From contig JAFDIC010000253.1 of NCBI GenBank assembly GCA_019308525.1, positions 1 through 6,034 of the forward strand: a stretch of DNA of 6,034 bases, in the 5' to 3' direction. Shown piece after piece: positions 1 to 4,148 of this stretch (its first letter is position 1; each line of letters starts with the position of its first letter). The notes under the pieces were generated by a model. The model did no database searches and was not told where the DNA came from. It saw only the letters and a list, made by a program, of their open reading frames with translations. The position numbers and the translations under genes were made by a program. Source of the DNA: Deltaproteobacteria bacterium (lineage in GTDB: Bacteria > Desulfobacterota > DSM-4660 > Desulfatiglandales > HGW-15).

Positions 1-2
1 CC

Positions 3-362
3 GATTCCTTGAAGGCCGAGGCGTCAGTCAGGAAGCCGAATCTCAGGTTAAAGAAGATCCTGGTATCAGGTGGAATCACCACAAAGTCCGTGAGAAAGAT
101 CGTAGAAAGGGATGTACTCGGGGCAAACAACTGCCTACAGATAACCGTCGGTCAGGTCCCCGGGCATAAAGGCGAGATAGGCTTCAGGTTGATCATCAGT
201 CCTGATGGCAAGGTCAAGGAGGTTCGGGTCACGAAGGGGAAGGTAAAGGACAAGACATTCTTGAGATGTCTGACAAGGACACTGCAATCTTTGCAACTTC
301 CGGCTACCGCCGATCACAGAGAGGCAGCAGTTACGCTTATCTTCGAATTAGCCTGGTTATGA
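3..362 (+). CDS. AgmX/PglI C-terminal domain protein, 5'-truncated by the window edge
   Basis: This is the tail of a longer protein. The frame is open to the window edge, and the first in-frame start-like codon is a TTG at 9 with no ribosome binding site visible, so the true start lies upstream. Counting from that TTG, residues 20-117 resemble the AgmX/PglI C-terminal domain of myxobacterial and related deltaproteobacterial proteins. Visible hallmarks are a leading SGGIT stretch and helix, a first cysteine (C42), a strand ending in SPDGKV (residues 64-69), a second cysteine (C87, FLRCL), a helix leading to LQLPA, and a final hydrophobic strand. In this family the two cysteines are conserved and may pair. 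The domain usually sits at the end of envelope or gliding-related proteins with long variable N-terminal parts, and resembles TonB C-terminal domains. The role of this protein cannot be told from the fragment. A hairpin follows directly after the stop. Confidence 0.75.
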   Translation, partial: DSLKAEASVRKPNLRLKKILVSGGITTKSVRKIVERDVLGANNCLQITVGQVPGHKGEIGFRLIISPDGKVKEVRVTKGKVKDKTFLRCLTRTLQSLQLPATADHREAAVTLIFELAWL

Positions 363-369
363 GCGGGAT

Positions 370-404
370 GATGCCGGCCCATATATTTATATGTGGCCGG
401 CATC
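370..404 (+). terminator. Strong hairpin after the AgmX-type gene, probable terminator
   Basis: GATGCCGGCC at 370-379 pairs perfectly with GGCCGGCATC at 395-404. The stem continues inward as CATAT/ATATG with one bulged T at 394, giving about 15 base pairs and a 4-nt loop. It begins 7 nt after the stop codon at 360-362. The following bases (GTTTGATCTTC) are only mildly T-rich, so it is a weak match to a classical intrinsic terminator. An RNA-stabilising or bidirectional role is also possible. Confidence 0.6.
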
Positions 405-706
405 GTTTGATCTTCAGCACTCCCTTTGGGGGAACGCCATCTTGCCGCAATCCAATGACGATCACCGTATCCCGTAGGGACGACTTTTTGTCGCAATCTT
501 ATGGCAGGCTAGCGTCAAATCTTTCCAGTCCGTTACCCAAAGCCTCATGGGGAAAAGGGATGAACCCTGACGGTATTTGTTAGCATGGCCCGCCCGCGAC
601 CCACACGATCGCTTTCGCTCCCGACCAAACGACCAACACAGGATCTTCTGAACTCGGTCCAAATAGTCAACGAAGCTGTTTGTCTGGTCCGTCTGCAGCA
701 ATCGGG
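405..706. other. Gene-poor spacer with REP-like stem-loops
   Basis: No open frame here has a convincing start, ribosome binding site or recognisable family. The stretch separates the 3' ends of two convergent genes: the AgmX-type gene on + and the mazF-like gene on -. It contains two small adjacent stem-loops (470-493) and an imperfect direct repeat built on TTGCCGCAATC and TTGTCGCAATC. It may hold remnants of old insertions, but nothing identifiable. Confidence 0.5.
470..493. repeat. Tandem mini stem-loops, REP-like
   Basis: TCCC-GTA-GGGA at 470-480 is followed immediately by CGAC-TTTTT-GTCG at 481-493, two perfect short stems back to back. Paired small palindromes of this kind are typical of REP sequences. 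The window also carries a remnant of the transposase family associated with REPs. A copy-number search would be needed to call it a true repeat. Confidence 0.3.
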
Positions 707-1045
707 TCAACTTCCGATTATCTCATTTAGACCTTCGATGACTTGGTCCAATTGCTCGGGTGTTGCAGCCCCAATCTTCTTACCAACCCTTTCAATCGAC
801 AGGGTTCTAATCTGGCTAATTTTGATCCACGAGCGCTTCGGTAAAACTGTTGAATCCAGCTCCAGAGTCAGAGGAAACCCCGCACGTTGAGGTTGACTTG
901 TAATAGCCATGGCGATGACCGTCCCAGAGCGCATATTGAACACATGGTGACTTAGAATAAGAATGGGGCGAAAACCAGCTTGTTCCCGCCCCCTGACTGG
1001 ATTCAAATCCGCCCACCTGATTTCACCTCTCAATATTCGGGCCAT
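707..1045 (-). CDS. MazF/PemK-family toxin (type II TA ribonuclease)
   Basis: This 112-residue protein is full length for the MazF/PemK family. Known members are sequence-specific endoribonucleases that cleave mRNA and arrest growth in the cytoplasm until neutralised by an antitoxin. Visible family features are the opening [14 protein letters not shown] (residues 6-19), [12 protein letters not shown] (21-32) and AMAITSQ (45-51). The expected catalytic pair would be R26 in the FRP motif and T49 in the ITS motif, and both are present. The ATG lies inside the 3' end of the antitoxin gene, overlapping it by 16 nt, with an AGGAG about 9 nt upstream, so the two are translationally coupled. No lesion is seen, so the toxin is probably active. 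Cleavage specificity cannot be predicted from the sequence. Confidence 0.92.
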   Translation of the reverse strand: MARILRGEIRWADLNPVRGREQAGFRPILILSHHVFNMRSGTVIAMAITSQPQRAGFPLTLELDSTVLPKRSWIKISQIRTLSIERVGKKIGAATPEQLDQVIEGLNEIIGS

Positions 1046-1272
1046 TCGCTCAACTCCTCAGACATTCCCTCTTCAGCCATCGCCTTCTCGAACTCAGGGT
1101 CCAGCTTGGCACATTCCCGAGCTAGTTGGCTTCGTTCGAGTCGCTCAAGTTTTTCTTCAATCGCCTGTTGAATAGCTGTGCTTCGGCTTGGAAACATATG
1201 TTCCTTCACTAGCCGATCCAGACGACCCAGCGTTTTTTCATCAAGTGTGATGGCTACTTTGGTCTTAGACAT
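1030..1272 (-). CDS. Ribbon-helix-helix antitoxin partner of the MazF-like toxin
   Basis: This 80-residue protein is an RHH (CopG/MazE-like) antitoxin. The N-terminal [13 protein letters not shown] segment (residues 3-15) is the DNA-binding strand and first helix. [15 protein letters not shown] (28-42) is the second helix, with the serine-rich turn typical of the fold. The acidic C-terminus (about residues 57-80) is the likely toxin-binding tail. I chose the ATG at 1272 because AAAGGTGA lies just upstream with good spacing. The frame is open to an ATG at 1308, but that one lies upstream of the operator and -10 box and would start before the probable transcript. The gene precedes and overlaps the toxin gene. 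It probably represses its own promoter through the palindrome at 1285-1305. Confidence 0.9.
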   Translation of the reverse strand: MSKTKVAITLDEKTLGRLDRLVKEHMFPSRSTAIQQAIEEKLERLERSQLARECAKLDPEFEKAMAEEGMSEELSEWPEY

Positions 1273-1284
1273 AATATCACCTTT

Positions 1285-1305
1285 GGTATGACAATATATC
1301 ATACC
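1285..1305. promoter_or_regulatory. Operator palindrome of the TA operon
   Basis: GGTATGA (1285-1291) and TCATACC (1299-1305) form a perfect 7-bp inverted repeat separated by CAATATA. It lies 12 nt upstream of the antitoxin ATG and covers the -10 box. This is where an RHH antitoxin, alone or with its toxin, would be expected to bind and autorepress. The assignment is by position and symmetry only. Confidence 0.65.
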
Positions 1306-1319
1306 CACACAAAAGTCAA
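1291..1319 (-). promoter_or_regulatory. Sigma-70-like promoter of the TA operon
   Basis: On the minus strand, TTGACT (1319-1314) is followed after exactly 17 nt by TATTGT (1296-1291). TATATT two bases earlier is an alternative -10 box. The -35 box is near consensus. The -10 box lies inside the inverted repeat at 1285-1305, so repressor binding would block RNA polymerase directly. Confidence 0.6.
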
Positions 1320-1435
1320 GCCACTTTCAAATCTCATATGGAGTCCTCTGAAGAAAACGCCGGAAACAAAGAGTCGACGACCCGACCCCGACCCAAGACG
1401 ACTCCAACTCAATATTCCGGTGGTAAGTTTATTGT

Positions 1436-1460
1436 GAAGAAGGGGACTGAAGAAGGGGAC
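1436..1460. repeat. Short tandem repeat beside the transposase remnant
   Basis: GAAGAAGGGGAC occurs at 1436-1447 and again at 1449-1460, separated by one base. TCAATATTC occurs at 1409-1417 and 1466-1474, flanking the pair. The second copy overlaps the stop codon of the transposase remnant. These repeats could mark the old end of the inserted element. Confidence 0.35.
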
Positions 1461-1472
1461 GACCGTCAATAT

Positions 1473-1898
1473 TCAAATAACCTCATTATCAAGCTGGTAA
1501 CCCCTTTCTTTTGCTATTTTCTCCCCCCGCCGAACCGCATAACTGATAGCACCAGGCGTTATGTCAAATCTTCTAGCCAAATCTACCATTGACATTCCCA
1601 AGTCAACCACAGCCCAATAGCAGAGTAAATCTCTGGCCTTCACCCGCTCCTTTTGCCTCCCTCTTGCAGTTATGCATTCCTCTTCCAACTGAAATATCCT
1701 GGAGACCCTCTTAACAACTCCCTCAAAATCGTAGCCCAGGCTCTTGAGTCTATATCTCCGGGAAAATTGCTCTTCCGATTCCAAAAGTACATCACTCACA
1801 AAATCGCTATCCCCTAATATTCGTTGATCGCTCTTGATGCGCTCCTGTCCCTTCAGTCTCATCTTCTTAACTTTATCCCAACCACCAAGGCTCCTGAT
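1473..1898 (-). pseudogene. IS200-like/RAYT transposase, C-terminal remnant
   Basis: This frame reads as the C-terminal part of an IS200-like, REP-associated (RAYT-type) transposase. It starts with RSLGGWDKVKK (encoded 1895-1863), continues with ERIKSDQRILGDSDFV, a charged linker, and ends in a helix-turn-helix. The helix-turn-helix is visible as LLCYWAVVDLGMS and MVDLARRFDITPGAISYAV, resembling the DnaA-type C-terminal domain of these transposases. The whole catalytic Y1 domain, with its HUH motif and nucleophilic tyrosine, is missing. An ATG at 1862 would give a 129-residue protein, but the homologous frame runs upstream of it and hits a TGA at 1901-1899. That ATG is therefore internal and this is a pseudogene rather than a small gene. 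A 13-bp inverted repeat lies just beyond the break (1912-1951). Confidence 0.75.
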
Positions 1899-1911
1899 TC
1901 ACTGATTAATC

Positions 1912-1951
1912 GATTAGTCCCGAGCCCCCGTTCCTCGACTCGGAACTAATC
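1912..1951. repeat. 13-bp inverted repeat at the broken end of the transposase
   Basis: GATTAGTCCCGAG (1912-1924) and CTCGGAACTAATC (1939-1951) pair over 12 of 13 positions, the odd pair being a possible G:T wobble, around a 14-nt loop. The left arm overlaps the 10-bp palindrome TAATCGATTA. It sits between the PIN-toxin remnant and the transposase remnant. It is a candidate REP/RAYT target hairpin or a terminator-like hairpin; no T-tract follows on either strand. Confidence 0.5.
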
Positions 1952-1975
1952 CTTGTTTTGTTAGCGCAATATCAT

Positions 1976-2166
1976 TCATATTTGCCTAATTTCTACCTCT
2001 TTTATGCGCCTAAAATCGGCAATGTCATTTGTGGCTATTGTTGATATACCATATGCAATACCAATGCTGGCTCTGACAGAAATTCGAGTGCACGATTATG
2101 AAATTGACAGTCAGCATCAACAGCGAATATCAGCACATTCATATCAACCAATACTGAATTATTCAT
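1976..2166 (-). pseudogene. PIN-domain (VapC-like) toxin with internal deletion and frameshift
   Basis: From the ATG at 2166 the frame reads MNNSVLVDMNVLIFAVDAD, then FHNRALEFLSEP. This is the first strand and helix of a PIN nuclease, including the first acidic metal ligand, D8. The usual VDTN motif is VDMN here. The frame then runs into a TAG at 2037-2035 after 43 residues. The +2 frame carries the family's C-terminus, GISTIATNDIADFRRIKEVEI, ending at the TGA at 1978-1976. The locus is 191 nt long, whereas a normal PIN toxin needs roughly 400. The middle of the domain, with the other catalytic acids, is therefore deleted and the ends are out of frame. The junction appears to fall around 2065-2050. 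The start codon overlaps the antitoxin gene by 8 nt, so the original TA operon layout survives. The product cannot be an active nuclease. Confidence 0.8.
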
Positions 2167-2338
2167 ATGCCACTCTTCTTATATCTAGATTATCGAATTT
2201 TCCTTTCAAATGGACGGTCTTGATCCGTTTTTCTTTTTGCTTGCCGTTTTTTATTGTTTCAAGGTATCGCTCAAGTTGAGGCAGATATTCTTCTGGGAGC
2301 GAATCGATCTCCTTCTTGATTTTCTCTTTCAATTCCAT
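2159..2338 (-). CDS. Small antitoxin of a PIN-toxin locus
   Basis: This is an intact 59-residue protein beginning MELKEKIKKEIDSLPEEYL. The N-terminal half is one or two charged amphipathic helices (about residues 1-32). It is followed by a lysine-rich linker and a C-terminal KTVHLKGKFDNLDIRRVAYE, a tail type seen in small antitoxins encoded upstream of PIN toxins. AAAGGAG lies 6 nt before the ATG. The last codons overlap the start of the PIN remnant by 8 nt, and this arrangement supports the antitoxin role. No RHH or AbrB motif stands out, so its DNA-binding mode is unclear. Its cognate toxin is broken, so it is either an orphan awaiting decay or retained to neutralise a related toxin elsewhere. 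Confidence 0.75.
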   Translation of the reverse strand: MELKEKIKKEIDSLPEEYLPQLERYLETIKNGKQKEKRIKTVHLKGKFDNLDIRRVAYE

Positions 2339-2410
2339 CTTATACTCCTTTGCCTCGTTCTATTGCATAGTGAACTGTCTTTCTAAGTGTTAATGAGGAG
2401 TTGAGCGGAA

Positions 2411-2425
2411 CCCCCGCCTTGGGGG
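2411..2425. repeat. C5/G5 hairpin upstream of the antitoxin
   Basis: CCCCC-GCCTT-GGGGG forms a perfect 5-bp all-GC stem, flanked by AA on both sides. It lies about 73 nt upstream of the antitoxin start on the minus strand. No T-tract follows on either strand, so it is not a classical terminator. Confidence 0.4.
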
Positions 2426-2518
2426 AAATGATGAACATTGGTTGAGGCACTGATAGGAGTAATGGTATCTTGGCCTCGCTACTGCTTGAAGAGATTGCTT
2501 AATAATGGTTCATCATTT
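2426..2518. repeat. 11-bp perfect inverted repeat pair
   Basis: AAATGATGAAC (2426-2436) is the exact reverse complement of GTTCATCATTT (2508-2518). Just downstream of each arm, GGTTGAG (2440-2446) and CTCAACC (2521-2527) are also complementary. The two pairs are interleaved rather than nested, as if a block of about 20 nt had been copied in opposite orientation with a small internal change. It may be an old element end or a recombination-site remnant. Confidence 0.45.
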
Positions 2519-2685
2519 TTCTCAACCAAGGGGCCGGACTCACGCCCGGAGGGCGGGATTTCCGCTCGAACGTTTTCTTCACGCCGCCGCAGGCGCCCTG
2601 AACCATCAAGTGTTAAGGATTCGAGCAATGATACAAGATATTGTCGTATAACCTGTTGAATATAGTCTAAAATAAGTGTTACATA

Positions 2686-3130
2686 ATGAATATGAAAAAG
2701 CAAGAATTATGTGGCACTGGAAGGCGGCGGGAATTGCTGGACCAGGTACGGGATGTCATGCGGTTGAAGCACTATGCATACCGCACCGAAGTCACCTACC
2801 TGAGCTGGATCAGACGCTTCATTCTCTTTCATGACAAGAGACGCCCGAAGGAGATGGGTGAACTTGAAGTTGAAGCCTTCTTGGCCTGGCTTGCTGTTGG
2901 GAAAAGATCTCGAAGTCCACGCAGAACCAGGCCTTCAATTTCCTGAAAATATCAAGCCTGCATTGGATACGCACCTTGGGCGGGTCAAGCTCATTCAAGA
3001 AAAGGACCTGGCTGATGATTACGGCGAGGTGTATTTGCCCCATGCTGTGGGGATGAAATACCCAAACGCGGCCAGGGAATGAAAATGGCAGTATGTATTT
3101 CCTTCCAGCAGGCTCTCCCGTGATCTTCGA
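2686..3130 (+). pseudogene. Integron/phage-type tyrosine integrase, multiply disrupted
   Basis: From the ATG at 2686 the first 72 or so residues are a SAM-like core-binding domain of the type found in integron-type integrases: LLDQVRDVMRLKHYAYRTE, YLSWIRRFILFHDKRRPKEM and EVEAFLAWLAV. Homology then jumps frame near 2890 to WEKISKSTQNQAFNFL, still the core-binding domain. Around 2940 it jumps again to PENIKPALDTHLGRVK, KDLADDYGEVYLP and KYPNAARE, from the middle of the catalytic domain. About 120-130 residues between these parts are missing, including the first catalytic arginine region. TGA at 3080-3082 replaces the expected tryptophan, after which KWQYVFPSSRLSRD continues in the same frame. 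Homology fades near 3130, before the HxxR box and the nucleophilic tyrosine. This is a dead gene. Without the catalytic domain I cannot decide between a true IntI and a related chromosomal integrase. Confidence 0.82.
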
Positions 3131-3330
3131 CCAAGCTTGAACTCCTCTGGGAGGGAGGCTAGAGCAGCCAACCTTGAACTTTGGGCCTCTCATCGCAAGG
3201 AGGACCTTGCTCCTACAGGAAGAGCTAGTTACACAGGGACAACAACGGTAGTGACGGTCTGTGCGCTCTATTCAGGGACAAGTCCAATGGAGTGACCTGG
3301 GCAAGAGCCTGTTAAGATGTGTGGAGGGGG
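3131..3330. other. Spacer between integrase remnant and AOR operon
   Basis: The integrase reading frame stays open beyond 3130 but no longer resembles the family, so this is unrelated sequence joined at the break. It holds one perfect stem-loop (3195-3210). No gene and no clear terminator for the operon on the minus strand are visible. Confidence 0.45.
3195..3210. repeat. Perfect 6-bp stem-loop, REP-like
   Basis: GCAAGG-AGGA-CCTTGC is a perfect stem with a tetraloop, flanked by CATC and TCCTACAGG. Compact palindromes with a TCCTACA tail are common among bacterial REP-type repeats. Only one copy is in this window. Confidence 0.35.
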
Positions 3331-3741
3331 CTAGTTGCTTCTGGCCAGCCTGAGGACAAAGGCCGCAGTGAATCCCCATACAAAGTTGAAAAAAAGGACG
3401 AACAGAGGGGTGAGGATGCCCAAATCAATGCCCAGTATACCCTTGTAGGTCTTTAGGGGAAAGACGTAGAATAACTGCACTACAGTTGGACCAAGGCTGA
3501 AGAGGAATCCCCTGGAGATGGTTCTCCGTCTCAAGATGGGAACCAGGAAGAGGAACCCCCAGATCCCACCCCATACGATCCTGGGGTAAAGCCACGCAGG
3601 AGTCAGGTCGGGTGCTATTTTGACACCAAGGGCCGTTGTGATACCCCACAGGCCGAAGAGCCAGACGGCAATGCTGTTTGCAAGGCCTCCTGCACACCCT
3701 GCCGCGAATACCAGGAGTATTTTGCGAATGATTCTTTCCAC
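3331..3741 (-). CDS. Conserved four-helix membrane protein of unknown function
   Basis: This is a 136-residue hydrophobic protein with four likely transmembrane segments: about residues 6-30, 51-70, 78-95 and 108-132. A positively charged N-terminus (MERIIRK) and the RRR at 71-73 favour both ends facing the cytoplasm. Conserved-looking features are GGLANSIAVWLFG, TPAWLYPRIVWGG and FNFVWG, with no cysteine or histidine clusters that would suggest a redox or haem role. I cannot assign it to a named family. The start is GTG, supported by AAGGAGAAGG about 6-9 nt upstream. It is the third gene of the AOR operon, 32 nt after the ferredoxin stop. Transport of the substrate or membrane anchoring are possible roles but are guesses. 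It may also simply be cotranscribed. Confidence 0.75.
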   Translation of the reverse strand: MERIIRKILLVFAAGCAGGLANSIAVWLFGLWGITTALGVKIAPDLTPAWLYPRIVWGGIWGFLFLVPILRRRTISRGFLFSLGPTVVQLFYVFPLKTYKGILGIDLGILTPLFVLFFNFVWGFTAAFVLRLARSN

Positions 3742-3773
3742 GGTTTCCTTCTCCTTTTACCCGCAGCCCTTTC

Positions 3774-4148
3774 TTAAATGCTGATGGCACCCGTGCTGCA
3801 ATACTTGACACAGGCCGGGTCTCCCCCACAGAGGTCACAATGGTAGACTTCCCCGTTCCACGACGGCAATGCCTCGAAGGGGCATGATCCTTCCAGTGTT
3901 TCGTCCCATAGAAAACGCCCCCTGTACTTTTGCGCCTTTTCCTGTTCCCGGCCCAGGCACAGCATCTTCTTGCACTGGGTGCAGACCCTGGGCCTGCACG
4001 CCCCCGTGTTCAGATCGTCTTTCAGGATACGAATAGCAGACCGATTGGTGTTGACCGATCCGAAGTGACTGAGCGAGCAGATCATCTCGCACAGCCGGCA
4101 TCCCGAACACAGATCAGGTTTGATTTTTAGCCTGAGGGTCTTGCTCAC
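3774..4148 (-). CDS. 4Fe-4S ferredoxin, electron partner of the AOR
   Basis: This 124-residue iron-sulfur protein of the DMSO-reductase-B/AOR-partner type should carry electrons to or from the adjacent AOR in the cytoplasm. It has no signal peptide. Cysteines fall in groups: C14-C17-C20-C24 (CSGCRLCEMIC), C56-C59-C64 (CTQCKKMLC), a lone C89 (SCPFEAL) and C104-C107-C113-C117 (CDLCGGDPACVKYC). C51 is extra. Relatives usually have four clusters. Here the fourth cysteine of motif 2 and the first three of motif 3 are gone, which are the ligands of a single cluster, leaving three predicted clusters. The start is GTG at 4148, overlapping the AOR gene by 35 nt, with a weak AGGGG 12 nt upstream. Translation is therefore probably coupled to the AOR gene. 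A shorter start would cut into the first motif, so this one is preferred. Confidence 0.88.
   Translation of the reverse strand: MSKTLRLKIKPDLCSGCRLCEMICSLSHFGSVNTNRSAIRILKDDLNTGACRPRVCTQCKKMLCLGREQEKAQKYRGRFLWDETLEGSCPFEALPSWNGEVYHCDLCGGDPACVKYCSTGAISI

Larger units (their letters stand above)
2339..2685. other. Non-coding stretch with repeats between antitoxin and integrase
   Basis: No supportable gene is seen. The stretch contains a CCCCC-GCCTT-GGGGG hairpin (2411-2425), a CGCCC-GGA-GGGCG hairpin (2543-2555) and an 11-bp perfect inverted repeat (2426-2436 with 2508-2518). The motif AAGTGTTA occurs at 2385 and 2608 here, and a third copy at 2674 lies just before the integrase start. The block around 2530-2600 is clearly more GC-rich than its flanks. 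The stretch must hold the promoter of the divergent antitoxin gene and once held that of the integrase. Neither promoter is clear. Confidence 0.5.

Noticed and set aside
462..710. Possible 82-residue gene on the minus strand after mazF
   Set aside because: Its start overlaps the toxin stop, but no family resemblance is visible, and part of it covers the REP-like stem-loops at 470-493.
1338..1592. Possible 84-residue gene on the plus strand
   Set aside because: Its first half is low-complexity sequence with tandem repeats and its second half is antisense to the transposase remnant. No ribosome binding site is seen.
2400..2406. GTTGAGC as an integron attC core site
   Set aside because: No partner RYYYAAC at suitable spacing with imperfect palindromic arms was found on either strand. 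One heptamer match is expected by chance.
2479..2703. Possible 74-residue gene on the minus strand over the GC-rich block
   Set aside because: No ribosome binding site or family resemblance is seen, and it runs through hairpins and across the start of the integrase on the other strand.
3080..3082. UGA read as tryptophan (alternative genetic code), since TGA replaces a conserved Trp in the integrase remnant
   Set aside because: The same gene has frameshifts and a large deletion, and the AOR and mazF-like genes end in TGA at sensible places. Simple decay explains it.
3080..3082. Selenocysteine codon in the integrase frame
   Set aside because: The family has tryptophan here, no cysteine role is known at this position, and no SECIS-like hairpin is evident just downstream.
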